A stretch of DNA of 11,079 bases from JADGQA01 sp964579855 (lineage in GTDB: Bacteria > Bacteroidota > Ignavibacteria > UBA10030): positions 1 through 11,079 of the forward strand of contig CAZOIM010000136.1 of assembly GCA_964579855.1 (NCBI GenBank), in the 5' to 3' direction. Shown one piece after another: positions 1-7,014 of this stretch (the stretch's first letter is position 1; the number at the start of each line of letters is the position of its first letter). The notes below the pieces were generated by a model. It had not been told where the DNA came from. It did no database searches and saw only the letters and a program-made list of their open reading frames with translations. The translations under genes and the position numbers were made by a program.

Positions 1-732
1 CGTATCGAGGGAGTCCTAAACAATGATATGATCGGCAATACAGTATGCGGTGACGGAAGCGTTCAGAACAAGTACGTCCGCCTTTATGCCGAGGGACTAA
101 GCCCGCTTGACACGGGTAAAACCTTGCAAAGGATGGACTTTCTAGGCTTGGATAATGATGGTCCGTCGCGTACTCTGGCCCGTTATGTTCAGGAAATTGG
201 TGAGCGTTATGTTCCGGAACAAAGCATAAAGATGATCTACCTTCGTGATCGATTCTTGCGAGGCGGAGACCAATCTCCTTTTCACGATCTTGGTTTCGCC
301 GCAGTGAGGCTCGTCGACGCGCGAGAGAATTATGACCATCAACATCAGGATGTCAGGAAAGAAGGCGGGAAACAGTATGGCGATCTCCAGGAGTTCATGA
401 ATTTCGATTATCTCACACAGAATGCCAAGGTGGATGCTGCCGCTCTCGCGTCGTTGGCGCTTGCTCCTGCTTCTCCAAAGAATGTGGGAGTCGTTGTGTC
501 TGGTCTGGCCTACAACACTCGTCTTCGCTGGAATAAGAATCCGGAACCCGATTTGGCTGGATACTACGTTCGCTACAGGGAAACAACTGCCTCGCAATGG
601 GAAGGGAAAGTATTCACAGCCGATACGACGATCGAGTTGAAATATTTGAAAGACGAGTACTTATTTGGAGTGCAGGCGGTGGACAAGGAAGGTAATGCGA
701 GTCTCGTTTCTCTTCCTGTACCTGTGAGGTAA
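1..732 (+). CDS. M28 family zinc metallopeptidase with C-terminal fibronectin type III domain (5' truncated)
   Basis: This is the C-terminal 243 residues of a secreted-type M28 (aminopeptidase Y/S-like) peptidase. The frame is open from base 1, so the start and any signal peptide lie outside the window; the ATG at 28 is internal. The fragment opens with RIEGVLNNDMIGN, whose Asp (residue 9) corresponds to the zinc-ligand Asp of the NxDMIG motif in Streptomyces aminopeptidase. FLRGGDQSPF follows, and then NYDHQHQDVR (about 111-119), which should supply the last His ligand. The peptidase domain ends near residue 150. Residues about 158-243 form a fibronectin III-like module (LRWNKNPEPDLAGYYVRYR, then FGVQAVDKEGN), common as a C-terminal accessory domain on extracellular hydrolases. 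The family releases N-terminal amino acids from peptides. The substrate cannot be told here. It is convergent with the exonuclease gene, 48 bp between the stops. Confidence 0.9.
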   Translation, partial: RIEGVLNNDMIGNTVCGDGSVQNKYVRLYAEGLSPLDTGKTLQRMDFLGLDNDGPSRTLARYVQEIGERYVPEQSIKMIYLRDRFLRGGDQSPFHDLGFAAVRLVDARENYDHQHQDVRKEGGKQYGDLQEFMNFDYLTQNAKVDAAALASLALAPASPKNVGVVVSGLAYNTRLRWNKNPEPDLAGYYVRYRETTASQWEGKVFTADTTIELKYLKDEYLFGVQAVDKEGNASLVSLPVPVR

Positions 733-780
733 ATTGCTGGGGTCGATAATTTCTCAAGAAGCAACTCGACGGAGACCAAC

Positions 781-1089
781 CTAATTTACAGGAGCCGCAG
801 CCCTTGCTCCGCTTTGAAAGCGCAAAAGTTCCTCGACGCTCTGCAAAGAGTGTTTCTTCTTCAGGAATGAGATAAACTTGATGAGGATTAGCGCCGTCGC
901 ATACGCATCGCCCGATGCGCGGTGTCGTTGAGGGATCGTGACTTCAAGGTATTGCGCCAAGGGTCCAAGAGATCTGCTCGCGAGAGTCGGAAGAATTTTT
1001 CGGCTAAGCTTCACGGTGCAAAGCTGAGGATTCTCCAGTTCAATACCTCGTTCCCTCCTTGCTGCGTGCGAAACAAAACCCCAATCGAA
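781..1089 (-). CDS. DnaQ-family 3'-5' exonuclease, C-terminal fragment (5' end lost in gap)
   Basis: The 102 residues before the TAG stop are the end of a DEDD-type (DnaQ/Pol III epsilon-like) 3'-5' exonuclease, not part of fructose bisphosphatase. Directly at the gap edge is FDWGF, which fits the ExoII motif with its metal-binding Asp. It is followed by LCTVKLSRKILP and SRSLGPLAQYL, typical of this family. RHRASGDAYATA then supplies the ExoIII-epsilon HxxxxD motif: His is fragment residue 56 (codon 922-924) and Asp residue 61 (codon 907-909). A short tail (VEELLRFQ) ends the protein, so there is no fused GIY-YIG domain as some relatives carry. The ExoI DxE motif and the start lie in the missing sequence. 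The reaction is removal of 3' nucleotides, in proofreading or repair. Whether it is the replicative epsilon subunit or a stand-alone nuclease cannot be decided from this fragment. Confidence 0.8.
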   Translation of the reverse strand, partial: FDWGFVSHAARRERGIELENPQLCTVKLSRKILPTLASRSLGPLAQYLEVTIPQRHRASGDAYATALILIKFISFLKKKHSLQSVEELLRFQSGARAAAPVN

Positions 1090-1189
1090 NNNNNNNNNNN
1101 NNNNNNNNNNNNNNNNNNNNNNNNNNNNNNNNNNNNNNNNNNNNNNNNNNNNNNNNNNNNNNNNNNNNNNNNNNNNNNNNNNNNNNNNN
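1090..1189. other. Assembly gap: 100 Ns
   Basis: This run is exactly 100 Ns, a conventional placeholder for a scaffold gap of unknown length. The coding content on its two sides belongs to different protein families, so the true missing sequence should hold at least the last ~200 codons of fbp and the first part of the exonuclease gene. That is more than 100 bp, unless the join itself is wrong. Confidence 0.97.
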
Positions 1190-1584
1190 ATCGTTCCAAT
1201 ATTAACGTTAACGTCGATATTCGAAGAACCGTCGAGTGGATCGTACAAGAGAACATATTTTCCCGTTGGATATTTCTCGGGGATCTGAAGGACATCTTCG
1301 TTTTCCTCGGACGCCATGACGCAAAGATAACCGCCGTGATCCATCGCCTGATAAATCTTTTCATCCGCGAATACATCGAGTTTCTTTACCTGATCCCCGT
1401 GAATATTCTCTTTCCCCGTCATGCCGAGGATATTGACGAGACCCGCTTTGCTCACCTCGCGCCAGATGATCTTGAACGCCAGCGTCAAATCGCGGAGAAG
1501 TCCGGAAAAATCACCCGATGCACCCGGGTGAGCACGTTCTTCTTCGATAATAAAGCGCTCGATGGTGATGACTTTATTGCTCAT
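1190..1584 (-). CDS. fbp: Class I fructose-1,6-bisphosphatase, N-terminal fragment (3' end lost in gap)
   Basis: The first 131 residues of a class I FBPase, which hydrolyses fructose 1,6-bisphosphate to fructose 6-phosphate in gluconeogenesis in the cytosol. The metal-site signature DPLDGSSN is at residues 115-122 (Asp115 and Asp118 matching Asp118 and Asp121 of the pig enzyme), and the upstream acidic pair is at Glu93-Glu94. The fragment stops right after NVNIGT, where the family continues with an Ile-Phe stretch; the partial codon at the gap edge (AT plus N) fits Ile. The N-terminal AMP-site loop is partly conserved (SGDF at 23-26 versus TGEM in pig; Lys109-Tyr110 kept), so AMP inhibition is possible but unproven. 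The full family length is ~330 residues, so about 60% is missing. The ATG has a GAGAG element about 6 nt upstream, and the gene starts 24 bp after the preceding transporter gene. Confidence 0.92.
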
Positions 1585-1608
1585 GAGTGTCTCTCAAAAA
1601 TCGGTGAA

Positions 1609-3411
1609 TCAATCCTTTGGAAAGCCGAGCTCCTGCTCTTTGTATTGAAGTTCGTACAACCTGCGGTAGATACCGTTCTGGGAAAGAAGTTCCTGGTGTG
1701 TTCCGCTCTCGCGGATTTCGCCTTTGTGGAGAACAATGATCTTGTCTGAGTTTTGAATCGTGGAAAGACGGTGCGCGATGACGATGGAGGTCCTTCCACG
1801 GAGAAGCGTCTTGATTGCTTCCTGGATGAGTTGTTCGGTCTCGGTATCGACGCTCGATGTCGCTTCATCGAGGACAAGTATTTTCGGATTGAATGCCAAT
1901 GCCCGCGCAAAAGAAAGAAGCTGCTTCTGTCCTACGGATAACGTTGCTCCGCGCTCTTTCACTTCGGCATCATATTGATTGGGGAGCTTCTCGACAAACT
2001 TGTGTGCGCCGACAATCGTCGCCGCATTCTTGATTTGATCCATCGTGAGGCGCTCATCTCCCAAGGAAATATTGGTTTTGATGTCGCCCGAGAATAAGAA
2101 TACGTCCTGCAAAACGACGGCAATGTGCCTTCGCAGCTCTTCGGGTGCGACGTCGAGAATGTTGATGCCATCAATGAGAATCTCGCCCTTTTGAATGTCG
2201 TAGAACCTGCTGAGCAGGCTGATGATGGAGGTCTTTCCTGCGCCGGTATGACCGACAATTGCTACGGTCTCGCCCGGACGAATTTTGAAGGAAACATTCT
2301 TCAAGACCCATTCCGGCGAATGATCGCCGTTTGTTGGGGCATTGTATGCAAACCACACATTCCGGAATTCGATCTCTCCTTTGACATCATCCAATGGCCG
2401 CATTGAACTGCTGGAATGCGGATAGGATTTATCGTCGAGGAGTTGGAATATCCTCTCTGATGATGCCATTGCCGTCTGGAGAATATTGTACTTCTCAGAC
2501 AAGTCCCGAATCGGCCTCCAGAACATTTCGTTGAATTGCACGAACGCCATCACTGTTCCAATCGTTACCGCCCCCTGAATGACGTGCTGGCCGGCATACC
2601 AGATGATCAATCCGACGGAGACCGCTCCGATGATGTCGACACCGGGGTAGAACACCGCATAGTAGAATATCGATCTCACGTTTGCTTCTCGATGGGCATC
2701 GTTGATGTCCGAGAATCGCTGGAACGACTTCTTCTCTCTGTTGAAAATCTGATCGACCATCATACCGGTGATGTGTTCCTGCATGAATGCATTGATGCGG
2801 GCAATTTGCAGACGAACGTCCCGGTACGCTTCCCGAGCTTTCTTCCGGAACACGAAGGTTCCCCAGAACAGGAACGGCAAGACACTCAAAGTGACGAACG
2901 CGAGTTTCCAGTTCATGGAGAACATAAAATAGAAAATCCCGATGATCGTAAAGACATCGCTGAACACCATCACGATTCCGGAAGAAAACATGTCATTAAG
3001 GACTTCCACGTCATTGGTGACTCTCGTAATGAGTCTCCCAATCGGGTTCTTATCGTAAAACCTGAGTGTCAGCTTCTGGAGATGTGCAAAGATTTCCATA
3101 CGCAGATCGAATATGGTACGCTGACCGATCCATTGGGTAAGGTAGGCGTTTGCATATTGAATCACTCCACGAACGACAAGGACGACAAAGAAAAGAAGGA
3201 CGGTCCGGAGGAGGCCCTGTTTGTCGCCGTTGGCGATATCGACATCGACAGCAATCTTGGTGAAGTATGGGCGTATGGCCTCCATACCGCTGATCAGAAG
3301 GGACATAACGATCCCTATTGCGACGTGCCATTTGTAGGGTCGCAGGTACTGGATCAGCCGCCGCATCAATCGCGCGTCGTATGCTTTACCAAGTGTTTCT
3401 TCTTCGTGCAT
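1609..3411 (-). CDS. ABC exporter half-transporter, catalytic-Glu subunit with LSVGQ signature
   Basis: A 600-residue type IV (MsbA/BmrD-like) half-transporter: an N-terminal six-helix transmembrane domain (about 25-325) fused to a nucleotide-binding domain (about 345-595). Visible motifs are Walker A GHTGAGKT (387-394), Q-loop Gln435, signature LSVGQ (491-495; consensus is LSGGQ), Walker B ILVLDE (511-516, catalytic Glu516 present) and H-loop His547. The acidic Glu is intact while the signature Gly is Val, the pattern of the 'consensus' subunit in asymmetric heterodimers such as TM287/288 or BmrCD. The likely partner is the half-transporter encoded at 3965-5725. It acts in the cytoplasmic membrane and exports an unknown substrate (drug, lipid or peptide). 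No Shine-Dalgarno is evident; the 20 bases before the ATG are T-rich. A four-helix-bundle gene sits between it and its partner. Confidence 0.93.
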   Translation of the reverse strand: MHEEETLGKAYDARLMRRLIQYLRPYKWHVAIGIVMSLLISGMEAIRPYFTKIAVDVDIANGDKQGLLRTVLLFFVVLVVRGVIQYANAYLTQWIGQRTIFDLRMEIFAHLQKLTLRFYDKNPIGRLITRVTNDVEVLNDMFSSGIVMVFSDVFTIIGIFYFMFSMNWKLAFVTLSVLPFLFWGTFVFRKKAREAYRDVRLQIARINAFMQEHITGMMVDQIFNREKKSFQRFSDINDAHREANVRSIFYYAVFYPGVDIIGAVSVGLIIWYAGQHVIQGAVTIGTVMAFVQFNEMFWRPIRDLSEKYNILQTAMASSERIFQLLDDKSYPHSSSSMRPLDDVKGEIEFRNVWFAYNAPTNGDHSPEWVLKNVSFKIRPGETVAIVGHTGAGKTSIISLLSRFYDIQKGEILIDGINILDVAPEELRRHIAVVLQDVFLFSGDIKTNISLGDERLTMDQIKNAATIVGAHKFVEKLPNQYDAEVKERGATLSVGQKQLLSFARALAFNPKILVLDEATSSVDTETEQLIQEAIKTLLRGRTSIVIAHRLSTIQNSDKIIVLHKGEIRESGTHQELLSQNGIYRRLYELQYKEQELGFPKD

Positions 3412-3435
3412 AAATCAAGTACAAAATCAAAAGTG

Positions 3436-3448
3436 AAAAGGAAAAAGT
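3436..3448. repeat. Left arm of 13-bp inverted repeat flanking the four-helix-bundle gene
   Basis: AAAAGGAAAAAGT here is the exact reverse complement of ACTTTTTCCTTTT at 3929-3941. Similarity continues imperfectly outward on both arms (CTT, then ACTT at matching offsets). The arm lies 24 bp upstream of the ATG of the second half-transporter and 33 bp after the stop of the four-helix-bundle gene. The arms are low-complexity and A/T-rich, so part of the match may be compositional. Confidence 0.5.
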
Positions 3449-3481
3449 AAATGGGAGAAGCAAAATGGAAAATAGCTTACT

Positions 3482-3853
3482 TCAGTCGACTCCTTTTGAT
3501 TTCCCACGTGCTTTGGCGACAATTGCTCCGAATATCTTGGTGATCTGGTCGGATTCGTCGGAAAGTCGTTCAATTTCCGATTCGCTTGAAAGATTCGCAG
3601 CCTGTACGAGTCGCAGCCAGTAGCTGGTTTCGCGCGCTTCCCTTAGTGCTATGTTGTTCTTGTAGATAAAATCGGTTCGACTGTGCGCCGCAAGAGCTTC
3701 TTGTGCATTTGCTCCGATAGATGTACCGGAGCGAATAAGCTGTTTTGCCAGGATATTCCCGGATCTCGTTGATGGTATATGTTCAGATGTGTTGATAATG
3801 TCCAAAGCGAAACGAAACGTCCGCTCTCGTATGTCTTCAGGAACTTGGTTCAT
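3482..3853 (-). CDS. Four-helix-bundle protein, S23/23S rRNA intervening-sequence family
   Basis: This small, soluble, mostly helical protein of 123 residues (126 from the GTG at 3862) matches the family first known from ORFs inside 23S rRNA intervening sequences and also found as free-standing genes. Diagnostic segments are IRERTFRFALDIIN near the start, the central RSGTSIGANAQEA, and the IALREARETSYWLRLV helix. I prefer the ATG at 3853 because a GGTGA element ends 5 nt upstream; the GTG at 3862 lies inside that element. The molecular role is unknown, although homologues form pentameric helical bundles and may bind RNA or protein. There is no rRNA sequence around it. It sits between two ABC half-transporter genes that would normally be adjacent, bracketed by a 13-bp inverted repeat, which suggests insertion. 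It has no signal peptide or membrane segment. Confidence 0.88.
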   Translation of the reverse strand: MNQVPEDIRERTFRFALDIINTSEHIPSTRSGNILAKQLIRSGTSIGANAQEALAAHSRTDFIYKNNIALREARETSYWLRLVQAANLSSESEIERLSDESDQITKIFGAIVAKARGKSKGVD

Positions 3854-3928
3854 TGTCGTCACCGTTGATTAGTTTGGGTTCTTGCTCTTCCTTCACCTCG
3901 ACCAAACCTCGCTGGCTGTGTGTCTGTG

Positions 3929-3941
3929 ACTTTTTCCTTTT
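3929..3941. repeat. Right arm of 13-bp inverted repeat flanking the four-helix-bundle gene
   Basis: ACTTTTTCCTTTT pairs exactly with the arm at 3436-3448. It lies 23 bp beyond the stop of the first half-transporter gene, in the 111-bp spacer between that stop and the four-helix-bundle ATG. Together the arms enclose a ~506-bp segment containing only the four-helix-bundle gene and its flanks. Confidence 0.5.
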
Positions 3942-3964
3942 GCCTTGACACTTTGAACTTAATA

Positions 3965-5725
3965 TTACATCTCTTCGAGTTGTTTCTCCAGCAATTGCTT
4001 TTCGTTCAACTCCGAATAAATGCCGCCCAGTTCGACAAGCTCTTCGTGTGTCCCGCGTTCGACAATTTCTCCGTTCGACAAGACTATGATCAGATCGGCA
4101 TCTTTGACTGTCGAGATTCTGTGACTGATGAGAATGCTTGTCCTGCCTTCCATGAACATCTTAAGCCGCTTGAGGATTTCTTCCTCCGTATACGTATCCA
4201 CCGCGGAAAGTGCATCATCGAGAATGAGAATCTTCGGCTGGCGGATCACAGCGCGGGCCAGACTGGTCCGCTGCTTTTGTCCGCCTGAGAGGGTAATTCC
4301 CCTCTCACCGATCATGGATTCGTATTGCTTGGGGAATTCAGACACATCGGTCGAAATGCGCGAGATGGAAGCTGCTTCGAGAACCTTCTCCATGGACTGA
4401 TCATCAATACCGTATCGAATATTATCCGCGATCGTGTCGGAAAACAGAAATGTTTCCTGGGGCACATACCCGATTTGCGATCGAAGGACGGCAAGCGGAA
4501 TCCTGCGCACATCAACGCCGTCAATCAGGAGTTGACCATCAGTAACATCGTACAGTCTTGGGATAAGGTTCACAAGAGTCGACTTGCCCGTCCCCGTGTG
4601 TCCGATTATCGCAATAGTCATTCCTTTTTCAATTTTCAGATTGATGTTCTTCAGTGTTATTGCTGCTGAGCTCTTGTGTTTGAATGTGACATTCTTGAAT
4701 TCGATCGTACCTTGCATCGAGGTGAAGCTTTTATCCGTGTGCTCGTCGTCGCGAATATCGGGCACCGTATCAAGAATTGTTGCCAGGCGTGCCATCGAAG
4801 CCGCACCTTGCTGTATAAGATTGACAACCCACCCAAACGCAATCATGGGCCAGATGAGCATGGTTAGGTACGCCATGAATGCAGTCATAGTGCCGATGGT
4901 GAGCTTTCCCTCAATGACTCGAACACCGCCGGCATAGAGTGTAACAAGCAAAGAGAATCCAACAAGGATAAACATGAGTGGCCACAATATGGATTGGACC
5001 TTAGCGAGAACTAGATTCTTTTTCAGATACTCCCAACTCAGTTCGCGGAATCGTTCTGTTTCATATTTCTCCCTGACGTATGCTTTGATGACACGAATGC
5101 CGGAGAGATTTTCTTGCGCGCGCGTCGTCAGCTTCGAAAACTGTTCTTGACGCTCAGTGAACTTTGAGTTGATCAATTTCCCCAGACGATACACCGCGTA
5201 CGAAACGAGCGGCATTGGCGTCAGTGCCAAGAGCGTCAACTGCCAATCCTTCACGAGCATCATGGAAAGAACCATTACGAAAGTCATGATCGTGTCGGTG
5301 GGATACATAATGCCGGGGCCCAGGACGTTCCGGACAGCGCTGATGTCGTTTGTCGCGTGAGCCATCAAATCGCCGGTTGGGGTGTTTTGAAAGTACGAAT
5401 AGGGGAGTCCCTGAAGATGACTCAGAAGGTCGTTCCTCATGTCGAACTCAATGTGCCGGGAGACGACAATGATCGTCTGACGCGTGAGAAACGTGAAGAA
5501 TCCTGCGACAAGAGAAAAGCCAACGATCATCAGAGCCCACTTCAGGAGGTCGGAGCTAACATACAGGTGGGTCTCTATTCCATGTTTGAATTCATCAATG
5601 GCGTAACCCAGGAACAGCGGCTGGGCCACGGTGAAGAGATTGCTCCCTATAACGGTCAACACGCCCCAATAGAGTGTTTTTTTGTACCGGACGAGATAAG
5701 GAAACAGTCGTGTGAGACTTTTCAT
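3965..5725 (-). CDS. ABC exporter half-transporter, degenerate-site (Asp-Asp Walker B) subunit
   Basis: A 586-residue fused transmembrane/nucleotide-binding half-transporter (membrane domain about 10-315, ATPase domain about 338-580). Motifs are Walker A GHTGTGKS (375-382), Q-loop Gln423, canonical signature LSGGQ (479-483), Walker B ILILDD (499-504) and H-loop His535. The residue after the Walker B Asp is Asp504 rather than the catalytic Glu. In heterodimeric exporters (TM287/288, BmrCD, LmrCD) this marks the subunit whose Walker A/B form the poorly hydrolysing site. That site is completed by the partner's signature, which here is the non-consensus LSVGQ of the product of 1609-3411. The order, degenerate subunit first, is also that of bmrC-bmrD. 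The ATG lies 8 bp after the serS stop with no clear ribosome-binding site, consistent with co-transcription. The substrate is unknown. Confidence 0.93.
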   Translation of the reverse strand: MKSLTRLFPYLVRYKKTLYWGVLTVIGSNLFTVAQPLFLGYAIDEFKHGIETHLYVSSDLLKWALMIVGFSLVAGFFTFLTRQTIIVVSRHIEFDMRNDLLSHLQGLPYSYFQNTPTGDLMAHATNDISAVRNVLGPGIMYPTDTIMTFVMVLSMMLVKDWQLTLLALTPMPLVSYAVYRLGKLINSKFTERQEQFSKLTTRAQENLSGIRVIKAYVREKYETERFRELSWEYLKKNLVLAKVQSILWPLMFILVGFSLLVTLYAGGVRVIEGKLTIGTMTAFMAYLTMLIWPMIAFGWVVNLIQQGAASMARLATILDTVPDIRDDEHTDKSFTSMQGTIEFKNVTFKHKSSAAITLKNINLKIEKGMTIAIIGHTGTGKSTLVNLIPRLYDVTDGQLLIDGVDVRRIPLAVLRSQIGYVPQETFLFSDTIADNIRYGIDDQSMEKVLEAASISRISTDVSEFPKQYESMIGERGITLSGGQKQRTSLARAVIRQPKILILDDALSAVDTYTEEEILKRLKMFMEGRTSILISHRISTVKDADLIIVLSNGEIVERGTHEELVELGGIYSELNEKQLLEKQLEEM

Positions 5726-5733
5726 AGATGCAA

Positions 5734-6999
5734 TTAGTCGATAACTTCAAATTTTGTGTATTCGTGAAGTGCCTTCGGGACGATCACTTTTCCCTCTGGT
5801 GTCTGGTTGTTTTCGAGCAGCGCTGCAACAACACGCGGCAAAGCAAGTCCGGATCCGTTCAAAGTATGAACGAACTCAAGCTTGCCTCCAGTTCCCGGTT
5901 TGAAGCGAACATTCATTCTTCGGGACTGAAATGCTTCAAAATTGCTGCAAGAGGATACTTCGAGCCATTTTTGTTGGCCAGATGCCCATACTTCGAGGTC
6001 ATATTTCTTGGTCTGCGTGAACCCCATGTCTCCGGTACACATCAACAACCTCCGGTAAGGAAGTCCCAGGAGCTGCAGGAGGTGTTCAGCATCGTCTCTG
6101 AGCGATTCGAGCTCGTCATAGGACGTTGTCGGAAGGACGAACTTAACCAGCTCGACCTTGTCGAATTGGTGCAGCCGATTCAGGCCCCGCACATCTTTGC
6201 CATACGAACCAGCTTCACGGCGAAAGCAGGGAGTGTAGGCGGCAAATTTTATCGGTAAGTCTTTTTCCGCGACAACCTCGTCACGGAGAAAATTTGTGAC
6301 CGGCACTTCCGCAGTTGGAATTAAATACAGTTTGTCCCGTTCCGCTGTATACATCAAATCTTCTTTGTCAGGAATCTGACCGGTGCCCCGGGCACTCTCT
6401 TCGTTGACAACAATTGGCGGAGCGATTTCCGTGTACCCTCGTTCGCGGGCTTTCTCGAGGAAGAAATTGATCAGACCTCGTTCCAATGTCGCACCTTTTC
6501 CGACATAGAAAGGAAATCCCGCCCCGGCCACTTTTGCTCCTCTGCTGAAATCGATGATGCGGCATTTCTCAGCAAGATCCCAGTGGGGTTTCATCGGAAA
6601 ATCTGCTTTTGGAAGATCGCCCCACCGGAAGACTTCCTTGTTGTCTGCAGGTGTCTTTCCAAATGGAACAGAGGGATGGGGAAGGTTCGGGACCGTCAGC
6701 AGAATGGTATCCAGATTCGATTCAACATCGTGCAGCTCAGTGTCGATTGCCTGGATTCGATTTTTGACGCTCTCCATATCCGAAATCGCCTTGGAAGCAT
6801 CGAGTCCTTTTCGTTTGAGTTGGCCGACTTCGGCGGAAACAGTGTTCTTTGTTGCTTTGAGCGACTCGCCTTCCTGGATGAGCACACGTCGTCGATCATC
6901 GAGAGTAACTATCGCGTCGAGGTTTACGGTGATCCCTTTTGCTTCACTTCCTTTTTTCACAAGTTCGATATTGTCACGGATGAAACGCAGATCGAGCAT
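5734..6999 (-). CDS. serS: Seryl-tRNA synthetase
   Basis: A complete class II aminoacyl-tRNA synthetase of 421 residues, the usual bacterial SerRS length. It attaches serine to tRNA-Ser (and tRNA-Sec where present). It begins with the typical MLDLRFIRDN. Residues about 30-100 form the charged antiparallel coiled-coil arm that recognises the long variable arm of tRNA-Ser. The catalytic core follows: TAEVPVTN (229-236) in the serine/ATP pocket, motif 2 FRREAGSYGKDVRG (259-272) with HQFDKVEL, and motif 3 GSGLALPRVVAALLENNQ (382-399). All expected core residues appear intact. The start codon lies 15 bp downstream of the preceding EEP gene stop, and the stop lies 8 bp before the next transporter gene. 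Its ribosome-binding site is weak (GAAAGAA). A housekeeping gene inside the dap-led array. Confidence 0.97.
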   Translation of the reverse strand: MLDLRFIRDNIELVKKGSEAKGITVNLDAIVTLDDRRRVLIQEGESLKATKNTVSAEVGQLKRKGLDASKAISDMESVKNRIQAIDTELHDVESNLDTILLTVPNLPHPSVPFGKTPADNKEVFRWGDLPKADFPMKPHWDLAEKCRIIDFSRGAKVAGAGFPFYVGKGATLERGLINFFLEKARERGYTEIAPPIVVNEESARGTGQIPDKEDLMYTAERDKLYLIPTAEVPVTNFLRDEVVAEKDLPIKFAAYTPCFRREAGSYGKDVRGLNRLHQFDKVELVKFVLPTTSYDELESLRDDAEHLLQLLGLPYRRLLMCTGDMGFTQTKKYDLEVWASGQQKWLEVSSCSNFEAFQSRRMNVRFKPGTGGKLEFVHTLNGSGLALPRVVAALLENNQTPEGKVIVPKALHEYTKFEVID

Positions 7000-7014
7000 G
7001 ATGTTCTTTCGATG

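Noticed and set aside
142..597. 151-codon - strand ORF inside the M28 peptidase gene
   Set aside because: The + strand frame has clear M28 and fibronectin III motifs; the antisense product resembles nothing and is a shadow.
729..789. Possible bidirectional terminator between the convergent peptidase and exonuclease genes
   Set aside because: A 7-bp inverted pair (GTAAATT at 729-735, AATTTAC at 783-789) spans the two stop codons and a 5-bp GTCGA/TCGAC pair lies inside, but the stems are short, widely spaced and lack a T-tract, so it is not supported as a terminator.
922..1749. 275-codon + strand ORF spanning the N run
   Set aside because: It depends on Ns being read through and overlaps fbp, the exonuclease fragment and the ABC gene on the other strand.
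2536..3450. 304-codon + strand ORF opposite the ABC transporter gene
   Set aside because: It is antisense to a full-length, motif-complete ABC half-transporter. Its translation is very His/Asp/Glu/Arg-rich with no recognisable domain, typical of a shadow frame.
3482..3862. 23S rRNA intervening sequence context for the S23-type gene
   Set aside because: The flanks are ABC transporter coding sequence and short A/T-rich spacers; no rRNA sequence is present, so this is a free-standing gene.
3945..3965. TTGACA followed by TAATAT on the + strand, resembling a promoter
   Set aside because: The spacing is only 9 bp, and it would read antisense into the upstream half-transporter gene.
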